Of a stretch of DNA of 64,000 nt, positions 56,036 to 64,000 are shown piece after piece. The DNA lies in contig NZ_CP112866.1 of NCBI RefSeq assembly GCF_026410085.1, forward strand, positions 1,240,001 to 1,304,000, in the 5' to 3' direction. The notes under the pieces were generated by a model. The model made no database searches. It was not told the origin of the DNA and saw only the letters and a program-made list of their open reading frames with translations. The translations under genes were made by a program, and so were the position numbers. Position 1 is the first letter of the stretch, and each line of letters starts with the position of its first letter. This DNA comes from Pseudomonas quebecensis. Lineage in GTDB: Bacteria > Pseudomonadota > Gammaproteobacteria > Pseudomonadales > Pseudomonadaceae.

Positions 56036-57202
56036 ATGTTCCGCTATTTCGAGCAGCTCAGTTCGCGCATTGCCGCACCGTTCATGGCCGATACCTCGCG
56101 CAACGGCAAGGTCTGGCAATGCCGTTGCGGCCAGGCGCTGTTCTTTCGCAACAGTCAGTGCCTGGCCTGCTCGGCGCTGCTGGGTTATCAGCCGCAGCAG
56201 AGTCGCCTGGCGTCCCTGCAGCCCGGCCCCGTGACCGGGACGTGGCTGCAGGACGGCAATCTCGACGCCGGTGCTTTTCGTCGCTGCGCCAACCTCGACA
56301 CGCCGGCGGCCTGCAACTGGCTGATCCCGGCGCACAGCACCGCGCCGCTGTGCGTGGCTTGCAGCCTCAATCGCACCATTCCGGACCTGTCCATCGTGGA
56401 AAACCACGAGCGCTGGCGCAAAGTGGAAACCGCCAAGCGCCGCCTGGTGGCGCAGTTGATCAGCCTGGGCTTGCAAGTGGTGCCCAAGCGCGTCGACGAA
56501 GATACCGGCCTGGCCTTCGACTTTATCGGCATCGACCTGCAGGGCAACGCGCCCACCACCGGCCATGCCAACGGTCTGATCACCCTGGACATCAAAGAAG
56601 CCGACGACGCCCACCGCGAGCAAGTCCGCGTGCAGATGCACGAGCCTTACCGCACCTTGCTCGGCCACTTTCGCCATGAAGTCGGTCATTACTATTGGGA
56701 TCGCCTGATCGCCGACAGCCACTGGCTCGAACCTTTTCGCCAATTATTCGGCGACGAACGCGCCAGCTACGCCGATGCTCTCGAGCGGCACTATCAGCAC
56801 GGGCCGCGACCGGACTGGCAGCACACCTGCGTCAGCGCCTACGCCACCATGCACCCTTGGGAAGACTGGGCCGAGACCTGGGCGCACTACCTGCACATGA
56901 TGGACGCCGTGGACACCGCCCTGGGCTTCGGCATGAGCGCCCGCGAGATGGACCTGGATTATCAGCCGTTCCCCCTCGCCACCCTCTACGACCCTGAACA
57001 CCCAGGCGGTCCGGCATTTCTTTCGTTCGTCAATGCCTGGATCGAACTGGCCGGCATGCTGAACGAACTCTCGCGCAGCATGGGCCAGCCGGATTTCTAC
57101 CCCTTCGTACTGCCACCGGCGGTGATCGCCAAACTGCACTTTATCCACCTGGTGATCCAGGAGGAGGGTGGGCGTGCGGACGAGGTGTTGCAGGCACATT
57201 GA
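56036..57202 (+). CDS. Zinc-ribbon plus HExxH putative metallopeptidase
   Basis: 388 residues. N-terminal zinc ribbon (CRCGQALFFRNSQCLAC, more cysteines to CVAC near 116) followed by a helical domain with the HExxH motif HEVGHYYW and a downstream EDWAETWAHYLHMMD that may give the third ligand. It matches the putative zinc-binding peptidase family in which these two parts occur together. No signal peptide. Substrate unknown. GGGAGAG precedes the ATG. Confidence 0.8.
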   Translation: MFRYFEQLSSRIAAPFMADTSRNGKVWQCRCGQALFFRNSQCLACSALLGYQPQQSRLASLQPGPVTGTWLQDGNLDAGAFRRCANLDTPAACNWLIPAHSTAPLCVACSLNRTIPDLSIVENHERWRKVETAKRRLVAQLISLGLQVVPKRVDEDTGLAFDFIGIDLQGNAPTTGHANGLITLDIKEADDAHREQVRVQMHEPYRTLLGHFRHEVGHYYWDRLIADSHWLEPFRQLFGDERASYADALERHYQHGPRPDWQHTCVSAYATMHPWEDWAETWAHYLHMMDAVDTALGFGMSAREMDLDYQPFPLATLYDPEHPGGPAFLSFVNAWIELAGMLNELSRSMGQPDFYPFVLPPAVIAKLHFIHLVIQEEGGRADEVLQAH

Positions 57203-57281
57203 TTAACCCGTGTGTGAGGGCAAAGCGTGTGGTCAAGGCAAGTGCTTGAACCTCTTCATATTTTTAATCGGTCACCAACGG

Positions 57282-57309
57282 TTGTAACTTCCCATGAGAT
57301 CGGTACAAT
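57282..57309 (+). promoter_or_regulatory. Promoter of ffs
   Basis: ttgtaa (57282-57287) and tacaat (57304-57309) with a 16-base spacer, about 33 bases before the mature 4.5S RNA. Confidence 0.6.
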
Positions 57310-57341
57310 GGCGCGGCTTGCCGAGAGGCCAGCGTCGTTAT

Positions 57342-57451
57342 GGTGACCCCATCGGTCCCCCCGCAACGATTACCCGTTAACCTGGTCAGGCCCGGAAGGG
57401 AGCAGCCACAGCGGGAACATTGTGTGCCGGGGTGTGGCTGGTGGGGTTGCC
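57342..57451 (+). ncRNA. ffs: 4.5S signal recognition particle RNA
   Basis: The SRP hallmark ggtcaggcccggaagggagc and gtgtgccggggtgtggctgg are present. Ends pair as ggtgacccc (57342-57350) with ggggttgcc (57443-57451), closing the rod. It guides membrane proteins to the translocon with Ffh. Ends are set from pairing, so they may be off by a few bases. Confidence 0.95.
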
Positions 57452-57618
57452 TCCATAACGCTCTTCCTTTGTTGTCTATCCAAATCTTAAAAAAACGTAT
57501 GCGAACCATCTGCCTTCGAGCAGTCGATGGTGGCATTGTCGCGACGGTTGAAAACTCACGTCAGCCCGTCGTTTGATCGGTGGCATACTTCACTGCCTGG
57601 CATTCGGAGGCAGCGTAA

Positions 57619-58047
57619 GTGGAAAAAGTTGACGACCTCACTCGAGAAAAACTGCGGGAATGGCAGATGCGGCGCCTGGAGATCAAGGACCGTATCCAGG
57701 CCCATCCGGAGCAAACGCTGGCGTTGTCGAAAGTGTTGGACCTGATGGACGAGGAGCACGCTCAAATCATGAGCGCTGCGCAATTTATCCGCACCTCCGA
57801 GCCGAGCCCTGAGCCCAGCATCGATCAGCCTCCATCGGTCACCGCTACCTATCAATTGCACTTGAACGTGTCTGCCCACAGCGCCGAAGATCTGCAGCGT
57901 TTGCTCGATATGGCCGTTCACGAACTGCAACGGCAGATTGAAGTGGCCGGCGCTTCGGCGTCCACCGAACCACGGCGTTACCCCGGCGGCATGACGGGCT
58001 CTCTGGGCGGTTATCAATTCGAGGTGGGCGTCGGTCAGGATGCCTGA
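57619..58047 (+). CDS. Unknown small protein
   Basis: 142 residues, GTG start at 57619 with GGAGG eight bases upstream. N-terminal half is charged and helical (about 1-58); residues 60-75 are Pro/Ser-rich; a second part (about 76-115) looks alpha-beta (YQLHLNVSAHSAEDLQRLLDMAVHELQRQIE). No family recognised. It ends about 60 bases before the helicase-like gene and may be its partner. Confidence 0.7.
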   Translation: MEKVDDLTREKLREWQMRRLEIKDRIQAHPEQTLALSKVLDLMDEEHAQIMSAAQFIRTSEPSPEPSIDQPPSVTATYQLHLNVSAHSAEDLQRLLDMAVHELQRQIEVAGASASTEPRRYPGGMTGSLGGYQFEVGVGQDA

Positions 58048-58106
58048 CAAGCTTGACCGCTGAATCCATTTGATTGACCTCATTCGGCCCCTGGCCGCGA
58101 GGATGT

Positions 58107-60068
58107 ATGCAACCGGAACACTTCGACTTATCCAGCCCCGTCTTCCTGCCGGTCACCGACGAAACCTGCAGCGCCTTGCTCGGTACCGACGGTGCCGCGC
58201 ACCTGGACAGCCTGACGGACCCGGAGCTGGCCGCAATACTGGTCATTCAGAACCTGGCGCAGGCCGCGCAAGCCGACCTTAACGGCGCGGCCGCCGAGCG
58301 TGTGCTCGTCAAGTTGATGGGGTGGGTGGTGAACGCGCCGACGTCCGGCACGCCGGCATTGCTGTCCGAAGCGCGGCGGCTGTTTGACCCGCGCAAGTTG
58401 TACTTCGGCATCAATGCGCTCAAAAACCTCAACCTGCGCCTGTTACTGCCCGAAGAAGTCGCGGCGCGCGATTACCTGTTGCCCGACGGCCAGTGGGATG
58501 TGACCTTCAAAGTCCGACAGCGGCGCAGCAACGACCCCTTCAGCCAGCAGATGATCACCCCCCGGCACCGTGAGCGTTGGCTCAGCCCGGCCCAGGACAA
58601 GCTGGTGCGCACCTTTCGCGCGAATCTCAATGAAGACCTGCATGTGCAGGGTTACGCCGGTATCGGCAAGAGCCATCTGCTGGGCGCGTTGCTGGAATGC
58701 CTGCGCCCGGAAAAAACCCTGGTCCTGGCGCGCACCGGGGCCAAACTGGCCACGCTTCGCGAGCGCATGGGGCTGGCGCGGGACGGCAAGGCCGGTTCGA
58801 CCTTCGCCGCCTTTGCCAAGGCCATGTTGCAGGCGGGGCGCCCCGGCGCGGACAAAACGCCGGCCCGATTGCCCGGCAAACAGGCGGTGTCCCAAGCCCT
58901 GGATATTCTGGGGTGGCGCGGCCACGATGGCCAAGCGACGCTGAATGTGTGCCTCAAGGTGCTTGAGAACTACTGCACCTCCAGCCATCACAGCCTCTCG
59001 GCCCGGCACTTGCCCCACTTCAAGCACGCCTTGAGCAGCCTGGATGCCCAAGTCTTGCTGGAATACGCAAGCCGCGTTTGGACGTACCTGGAGCGCAACC
59101 CGCAGTGGGTCAGCCAGACCGAGTTTGCCACCCTGTGGTTGATCAAGCGCGCCAGCCTGGCGGGCTGCGAGGTGCCACCGCGCTTTACCCATGTGTTGAT
59201 CGATGAAAGCCAGGACATCCCGGCCTCGTTGCTGCAGATCATTGAGCGCGGCCGTCAGGTGTTGATTACCTTGGGCGACGAATACCAGCTGGCCACAGGC
59301 GTGATGGTGCGGCGCAAACGCGAAGTCCGGCACACCGATATCAGCTACTCGGTGCGTTCCGGTCGCAATGTCGAACGCCTGGTCAACCCGTTGATCAGCG
59401 TGCACTCGCAGAAGAGCAAGGTTCCGTTCGAAGGCGCGCGGGACGCCGATGTCGGCATCGAGCATTACCCCCAGGGTTTCGTGCCGCCCGAAGGCTGCGT
59501 CGTGTTGACCGCGTCCCACTGGGACACCATGAAGTGGGCAATCCAGTTGCAGCAGGCCAATTGCCCGTTCGGCGTGTTCGACAGCGCAGCGCAGCGCGAT
59601 CTGGAGCGTTTCATGATCAGCGCCATTGCCCTGTTCAAACCGCAGTTTTACAGCACCGAACACACCGACAAAGGCCCTCACGCCTATTTCAGCGACCTGG
59701 CCGACTGGCAGCAGGTGCGCGAGGCCGGCCAGTTCGACGAAGCGTTCCTGTGGGTCGAGGACGAGCTGGAGAAAGGTTTCAATGTGGCCGATGTGACCCG
59801 TCTGAACCGGTTGAGCGGCCAGCCTGACAAGTGCTGCCGGCTGATGCTTGCACAGGAGGCCGGCGGCATGGAGTTTGACAGCGTGCTGCTCACCCCGGCA
59901 CTGCTGACCAATGTGAAATTCAAGGATGCCTATGCGTTCGACCAGCGACTGTGCGAGGTGTATATCGCGATTTCAAGAGCCAGGCGGCAGCTGTACCTGC
60001 CTTACGATGTGGTCGAGTGGATCGATTACCACAAGTATCAGAAGACCCGTGAAACTCATGGCTTTTAA
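58107..60068 (+). CDS. UvrD/Rep-like SF1 helicase-related protein
   Basis: 653 residues. The N-terminal 150 residues are unrecognised. Then a helicase core: LSPAQDKLVRTF (159-170, Q-motif-like), Walker A GYAGIGKS (182-189), Walker B DESQD (366-370), GDEYQ (390-394), a motif V-like AGGMEFDSVLL (585-595) and motif VI-like AISRARRQLYL (621-631). Probably an ATP-driven nucleic-acid motor; role unknown. Its stop overlaps the convergent ptuB stop (60065-60068). Its place between ffs and a defence pair makes a defence role possible, but no known system is matched. Confidence 0.78.
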   Translation: MQPEHFDLSSPVFLPVTDETCSALLGTDGAAHLDSLTDPELAAILVIQNLAQAAQADLNGAAAERVLVKLMGWVVNAPTSGTPALLSEARRLFDPRKLYFGINALKNLNLRLLLPEEVAARDYLLPDGQWDVTFKVRQRRSNDPFSQQMITPRHRERWLSPAQDKLVRTFRANLNEDLHVQGYAGIGKSHLLGALLECLRPEKTLVLARTGAKLATLRERMGLARDGKAGSTFAAFAKAMLQAGRPGADKTPARLPGKQAVSQALDILGWRGHDGQATLNVCLKVLENYCTSSHHSLSARHLPHFKHALSSLDAQVLLEYASRVWTYLERNPQWVSQTEFATLWLIKRASLAGCEVPPRFTHVLIDESQDIPASLLQIIERGRQVLITLGDEYQLATGVMVRRKREVRHTDISYSVRSGRNVERLVNPLISVHSQKSKVPFEGARDADVGIEHYPQGFVPPEGCVVLTASHWDTMKWAIQLQQANCPFGVFDSAAQRDLERFMISAIALFKPQFYSTEHTDKGPHAYFSDLADWQQVREAGQFDEAFLWVEDELEKGFNVADVTRLNRLSGQPDKCCRLMLAQEAGGMEFDSVLLTPALLTNVKFKDAYAFDQRLCEVYIAISRARRQLYLPYDVVEWIDYHKYQKTRETHGF

Positions 60069-60805
60069 TCGAGTTGAGCTGATTCGGCATCTATGGGGTA
60101 CTGCTTCAGTACCTGTTCCGCAATGTCCCCGAAAAACGTTCGTGTGAGACTGAAAAAAGGGCTCAGTTGCTTGCCGCGAGGAACGAGGTCGATACTTGCC
60201 AGGCAGTGAAGACTCATATCCTGGTCAATGTGATCTTCGAAGAGTAGCTGTAATTCGTCCCACCATTGCTGACGCAGGTTCTGAAGGAATGGGCTGTTTA
60301 AGTTAAGCAATCCAATGGTGTACAAAGCTCTGTCTTCGTCTTCTTCGGATAACTTATCTGCAGGCACCATGCGCCCGTCAGATAGGTATGCGAAAAAACG
60401 ACGGCAATCGGATTGATGGCAGGAGACAAATCGATTGATCTCAACCGCATCTGATTTTCCGAGCGCGTGTCCGCCGAAAACTTCTGACGCTCGACCTTTG
60501 AATGTATGCAAATCGCTTTCGCTGTCCAAGGCGGACGCGGCGAGGTTGTAGTAATCAAAAGTGCGTTGGGGATTCTGGCTTTTATTTTCGACGTGTTCTA
60601 TATGAAAGCCTAAACCGATCTGGTCGGGTCGAATCTCGCTGTAACAACATAGGCCGTATTGTTCTTCCAACAGGTAGGCGAGGACCTGCTGCTTATACTT
60701 GAACCTCGACCATCGGCTGTCCGCCGCATGGGCTGAGACGGGCGGATTGGAATGTGAGCTGCTCAGTTGATAGGGGCCTTGGCCACGTTTGTGGACTGCC
60801 CTCAT
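60065..60805 (-). CDS. ptuB: Septu-like HNH nuclease PtuB
   Basis: 246 residues. HNH-type core: C53/C54 in YGLCCYSEIRP, then HIEHVENKS (H68, E70, H71) and FDYYNLAAS (N87), resembling PtuB / TIGR02646-type nucleases. A later pair, C129 and C134 (SCHQSDC), could bind metal. In Septu the nuclease acts with the PtuA ATPase against phage. Its ATG overlaps the ptuA stop by four bases (ATGA). Base composition is visibly less GC-rich than the core genes, a sign of transfer. Confidence 0.75.
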   Translation of the reverse strand: MRAVHKRGQGPYQLSSSHSNPPVSAHAADSRWSRFKYKQQVLAYLLEEQYGLCCYSEIRPDQIGLGFHIEHVENKSQNPQRTFDYYNLAASALDSESDLHTFKGRASEVFGGHALGKSDAVEINRFVSCHQSDCRRFFAYLSDGRMVPADKLSEEDEDRALYTIGLLNLNSPFLQNLRQQWWDELQLLFEDHIDQDMSLHCLASIDLVPRGKQLSPFFSLTRTFFGDIAEQVLKQYPIDAESAQLD

Positions 60806-62178
60806 TTTTTTAGAGCCCTTTGCCGTTTTATGCTTCGCTGTAGACGCTGAAGCTGGGGGTGCTGATCACCCAGTGCGTTGGTAAGACGCTCCATCAACTC
60901 AATGACTGGCTGTTCGTCATATCGTCCCTTATCAACCCATTCAGTGAGTTGTAATAACTCAGGCTTTTCAATGACCGGTGGCTGCGGATCAACCTGCATC
61001 ACGCTATGTAGAACGCTGCTGCTTGGTTCACCATAAGTCATCGCCAAAGGCGGTGAGGCAACCAGATTACCGTGTATATCCTTGCCAATTACTCGAATGT
61101 TTTCGCGCCGCACGGTACTTAATACTTGCGGGCTGTGTGTGGTGACAATGAATTGCATGGCTGGAAAAGCCCCGCGCAATGAGCCCAGGATTGTTTGTTG
61201 CCAATGCGGATGGAGAAACATGTCCACCTCGTCGATCAGCGCAATTCCATGGGTTTTCAAAGGGGCATCAACCCCTAAATGTGGATTTAACTTGCAAGCT
61301 CGGAAGGCAAGGTCAGCAACCATGGCAATTGCATTACGCAGGCCGTCGCTAAGCATGTCTACAGGCAATACGCCTTGTTCAGGATGATGCATGATCAACT
61401 GTTGTTGATGGCTTTCACTGTACTCGAGGCTGTGCCAGCCAGTTGGAGCTTGAATCAATCGATCAATCGCGTCTTTGATCGATTTAATAATTTGCCCGAA
61501 TCGAGTCCCAAGCTCAGACAGCTGCGCGTTACGCTCCAGCGCAACGACCTGAGCTTCTCGATAGCTGCGATAGATCCAGCCATACCACGCTGTAAAGGTT
61601 TTGAAACTCGACGAATAGGAGAGGCAGTTCAGATAGCCTGAAGTTCGGGAGTATTCGGATTTATCAAGAGTCGTTTGGGCGGCGGCCGACGTGAAGCGCC
61701 CCTCAAACCAGAGCCGAGAAGTGCCCAGGTAGGTGACCAGAGGCAGAACGACAGACTCGTCGCGGCGAACTTTTTCCTGCAGTGATTTGCTATACCCCGT
61801 CAGGGCTTTGGCGTCAGTGTCTACGAGTGTATTGGTTGATTTTTTCAAGCTCGTACGTTGTTGCAGCCAATGCCGTTCCGGTTCGCTGTCACCCCACGGA
61901 CCGGAAGCTTCAATAATACTCGGTATCTGAGGTTCCATATTGCCGCTGGTAAGGTGGGCGAGACGTACGTCGTCAATTTGAATTGTCGCGGATTTCCCGG
62001 TTTGACTACCGAGATCAAAACCCTTCACAAACGGCCAGAGGGCAACCCGGGCAGCATCCAGAATGGTGGTTTTGCCACCTCCATTGGAGGCAATCAATAC
62101 AGTCAGATGAGGGTCGAAGTCGATCTCGAACTCTCCAAAGCAGCGGTAATTCTGCACGCGCAGTTTGTCGAGCCTCAC
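60802..62178 (-). CDS. ptuA: Septu-like AAA/ABC-type ATPase PtuA
   Basis: 458 residues from GTG 62178, chosen because GGAG lies eight bases upstream and the ATPase core begins there (RLDKLRVQNYRCFGEFEIDF); an ATG at 62226 is an alternative. Walker A SNGGGKTT (31-38), a signature-like MLSDGLRNAIAMVADLAF, Walker B GIALIDEVDMFLHPHW and H-loop FIVTTHSPQVLST: an OLD/AAA15-21-type ATPase. With ptuB just downstream this matches a type I Septu system. No reverse transcriptase is nearby, so a PtuAB retron is not indicated. Confidence 0.8.
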   Translation of the reverse strand: MRLDKLRVQNYRCFGEFEIDFDPHLTVLIASNGGGKTTILDAARVALWPFVKGFDLGSQTGKSATIQIDDVRLAHLTSGNMEPQIPSIIEASGPWGDSEPERHWLQQRTSLKKSTNTLVDTDAKALTGYSKSLQEKVRRDESVVLPLVTYLGTSRLWFEGRFTSAAAQTTLDKSEYSRTSGYLNCLSYSSSFKTFTAWYGWIYRSYREAQVVALERNAQLSELGTRFGQIIKSIKDAIDRLIQAPTGWHSLEYSESHQQQLIMHHPEQGVLPVDMLSDGLRNAIAMVADLAFRACKLNPHLGVDAPLKTHGIALIDEVDMFLHPHWQQTILGSLRGAFPAMQFIVTTHSPQVLSTVRRENIRVIGKDIHGNLVASPPLAMTYGEPSSSVLHSVMQVDPQPPVIEKPELLQLTEWVDKGRYDEQPVIELMERLTNALGDQHPQLQRLQRSIKRQRALKK

Positions 62179-62513
62179 AGTCGTTTCTCCGGTTTCATTA
62201 TCTGACCAGGCAAAGGGGCGTCCCATTGCGTTGCTGGGTGCACAGCATACTAGAGGGAATGGCGAAAACGCTAAGTAAAGCCGGGGAAGTCGCTGCTTTA
62301 CTGAAGTGTTTCTTAAGCCAGCGCGCTTGTCGTCAGATCAAGCGCCTGGCTGCTCCTTGTCTTTAGATAGCTGTCTCACAACTTTCAAGATCGCGACTGG
62401 ACAACCTTTAACCGCCTTGCTAGTTTCCGCCAGCCGCATGTTTCAGAATATGACAACGGCAACGCATTGATATTGAAGTGGCATCACTTCTTTAACCAAC
62501 AAGGATGTCTCCG
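62179..62513. promoter_or_regulatory. Divergent gap between ptuA and the muramidase gene
   Basis: 335 bases, AT-richer than the core genome. A perfect inverted repeat gaagtg-gcat-cacttc at 62475-62490 sits just before the muramidase ribosome site (AAGGA at 62501) and could be an operator or a weak hairpin. Nothing else recognised. Confidence 0.4.
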
Positions 62514-63560
62514 ATGAAAAGCCTGCAAGGGTTGCCCCGTCTGATCAGCGCTTCGGTGGGTGCTCCCGGTAAAGCCCGCAATTTGCCCGCCGATGTGCAG
62601 TGCATCCAGTATCTCTTCAATCTGATCATTCCGAAGATGGGCGCTCCACTGGCCGAAAACGGCAAGTGCGACGGCCAGTTGGTGCAGTGCATCAGCCAGT
62701 ACCAGTTCCGTCACCTCAAATATGCTCACCCCGACGGCGTGATCGACCCCACCGGCCGCACGTTCAACAGCCTGATCGAAGAAGCGGTAAAGGTGCCGGT
62801 GAAGGCCTCGCCGACCCTGCGTATCCCAACGTTCCTCAACGGCTTCGGCAATAACCAGGGCGACGCGGTGCACGCCACGGTCAATGTGTACCTGGACCGC
62901 ATGCGCGCGATGATCGAGGCAGAGCGGCGCAACCGCCAACTGATGTTGCAGCCCACCTGCGACGGCGGCATGACCCTCTCCGATACAGACTTCCAGAACG
63001 CCGCCACCCAGTTGGGCAATGGCATTTCGGTGAACATCATCAAGGCCTTCGCCACCGTGGAATCGGGCGGGCGTTCAGGGTTCGGGCCGGCCAAGTTGCC
63101 GGTGATCGCCTTCGAAGGGCACTTGTTTCGCAAATACACCAAGCGCATCTACGACCAGGCGCACCCGCTGCTGTCTTACCCCTACGTGAAAAAGGCCGGG
63201 CCGCAGTGGCAGGTCAATAACAAGGACCAGATCAAGGCCTGGGAAACCATGGCCACCGCGTTTGCCCTGGATCAGGAAGCGGCCTTGATGTCGGCGTCGT
63301 GGGGCATGTTCCAGATCATGGGGTTCAACTTTTCGTCGTGCGGTTACAAGACGGTGTTTGAATTTGCGGCAGCCTTGAAAGTGAATGCCGGCAACCAACT
63401 CAAAGCCTTCCTGGGTTTCTGCAGCAAGAGCCCGGCCTTGATGAAAGCCATGAAGGCCAAGGATTTCACCGGCATGGCGCGCAACTACAATGGCGAGGAC
63501 TACGGCAACTACGATGTCCTGATGAAGAAAGCCTACGAAAAACTTGAAGGGAAAAAATAG
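62514..63560 (+). CDS. N-acetylmuramidase-domain protein (probable antibacterial effector or lysin)
   Basis: 348 residues. The N-terminal 130 residues include a peptidoglycan-binding-like helical part (ADVQCIQYLFNLI). The C-terminal 190 match the N-acetylmuramidase (DUF3380) type: AFATVESGGRSGFGPAKLPVIAFEGHLFRKYT with the likely catalytic glutamate in TVESGG, then ASWGMFQIMGFNF and ARNYNG. No signal peptide, so another export route is needed. The next gene, one base on, encodes a secreted protein, the layout of periplasm-acting effector and immunity pairs. ATG 62514 (AAGGA eight bases before) is chosen over 62505. A phage lysin is the alternative. Confidence 0.8.
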   Translation: MKSLQGLPRLISASVGAPGKARNLPADVQCIQYLFNLIIPKMGAPLAENGKCDGQLVQCISQYQFRHLKYAHPDGVIDPTGRTFNSLIEEAVKVPVKASPTLRIPTFLNGFGNNQGDAVHATVNVYLDRMRAMIEAERRNRQLMLQPTCDGGMTLSDTDFQNAATQLGNGISVNIIKAFATVESGGRSGFGPAKLPVIAFEGHLFRKYTKRIYDQAHPLLSYPYVKKAGPQWQVNNKDQIKAWETMATAFALDQEAALMSASWGMFQIMGFNFSSCGYKTVFEFAAALKVNAGNQLKAFLGFCSKSPALMKAMKAKDFTGMARNYNGEDYGNYDVLMKKAYEKLEGKK

Positions 63561-63561
63561 G

Positions 63562-64000
63562 ATGACGCGTTTTCTGACGATGGGTGTGTTGTCGTTGTGC
63601 TGTGCAATGCCGGCATTGGCCGCCAGCAGCGCTTTGCATTCGGGCAAGTACGAGGGCCTGATGCTGGCGGTTACGCCGCAGCAGCAGGTCGAAGGTTACT
63701 ACGCCGAAGAAATGGGCGAGGGCGTCACCCGGGGCTGCACGTTTTACCTGCAGGGCAAGCCCGGTGCGCTGACGACCTGGGGCCAGGAGGCTTATCCGGG
63801 CAGCGTGGCACCGTCCGCCGATGGCGTGACCCTGACCGTGGAACAGGGCCGCCAGCATCCCGGCTGCCTGAACGTGCTGATGCCGGAAATCGCCACCGGC
63901 CTGGACCTGAGCCAGACCGCCAGCAAAAACTGGATCGGCCTGGTCACGGTGTCAGCCGATAAGGCTTACCTGCAGAAAACCCCCGGTGCCAAGGTCGCCA
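63562..64000 (+). CDS. Secreted probable immunity protein (3' end outside window)
   Basis: At least 146 codons, still open at the window end. Clear Sec signal peptide (MTRFLTMGVLSLCCAMPALA, cleavage before AS). The mature part has two cysteines (GCTFYLQG and GCLNVLMP) that could form a disulfide. No family recognised. One base after the muramidase gene and exported to the periplasm, where a muramidase toxin would act, so immunity is the simplest reading. Confidence 0.7.
   Translation, partial: MTRFLTMGVLSLCCAMPALAASSALHSGKYEGLMLAVTPQQQVEGYYAEEMGEGVTRGCTFYLQGKPGALTTWGQEAYPGSVAPSADGVTLTVEQGRQHPGCLNVLMPEIATGLDLSQTASKNWIGLVTVSADKAYLQKTPGAKVA

Noticed and set aside
60065..62226. Retron with PtuAB effector
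   Set aside because: No reverse transcriptase and no msr/msd-like RNA next to the pair within the window.
62514..64000. Prophage lysis cassette
   Set aside because: Not excluded, but no holin, spanin, tail or capsid gene is seen, and the following gene encodes a secreted soluble protein.

Overview
The window is a high-GC gammaproteobacterial chromosome segment from the Pseudomonas fluorescens group. Evidence: oprF with the crfX-cmpX-sigX cluster, AcnD-type methylcitrate genes, the typical Pseudomonas xdhABC-guaD / gntR / smc-zipA-ligA-ffs order, and REP-type hairpins around the shared cores 'gggcaagccccctccca' and 'gtggtgagcgggcttg'. Most of it is core genome; several accessory insertions stand out.

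Layout. 1-4785: end of the 2-methylcitrate (propionate) operon, acnD (cut by the window edge)-prpF-prpD. 4786-5631: gene-free, filled with interspersed repeats. 5632-12711: a five-gene minus-strand operon with a divergent MocR-type regulator. It encodes an EamA exporter, a four-domain JAMM protease / CysO-like sulfur carrier / E1 / rhodanese fusion, a divergent cysteine-synthase-like enzyme, an EpsC-type serine acetyltransferase with an extra C-terminal region, and an AlaX tRNA-editing enzyme. This is the strongest candidate for an incompletely described system: a self-contained sulfur-relay route to cysteine or a cysteine-like amino acid, with export and tRNA quality control. 12802-22699: ppsR/ppsA, hydrolase, rraA, zntB, crfX-cmpX-sigX, oprF, cobA. 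22720-27625: nitrate-assimilation control (kinase/phosphatase, nasA transporter, nasT, nasS). A sigma54 promoter and an ANTAR two-hairpin antitermination leader can be read upstream of nasA, and a second such pair upstream of nasS. 27872-30559: remains of a type III secretion locus (secretin, SpoA-domain protein, HilA-like DNA-binding protein, IagB-like transglycosylase) lying between nasS and pyrD. 30650-39456: pyrD, rmf, rlmKL, a CHASE-PAS-GGDEF protein, dacB, yggL. 39531-48834: benE, gntR, purine catabolism (guaD, xdhCBA), second gntR. 48837-57451: smc, zipA, ligA, a metallopeptidase-like gene and the 4.5S RNA gene.

57619-64000: accessory region after ffs, where other pseudomonads as I recall have dnaX. 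It holds a small unknown gene and an SF1 helicase-like gene, a convergent two-gene Septu-like defence pair (PtuA ATPase, PtuB HNH nuclease), and an N-acetylmuramidase toxin followed one base later by a secreted protein, probably its immunity partner, which runs off the window end.

No tRNA, 16S/23S rRNA, insertion sequence, integrase or CRISPR array was seen. All functions are inferred from reading the sequence; no database search was run.
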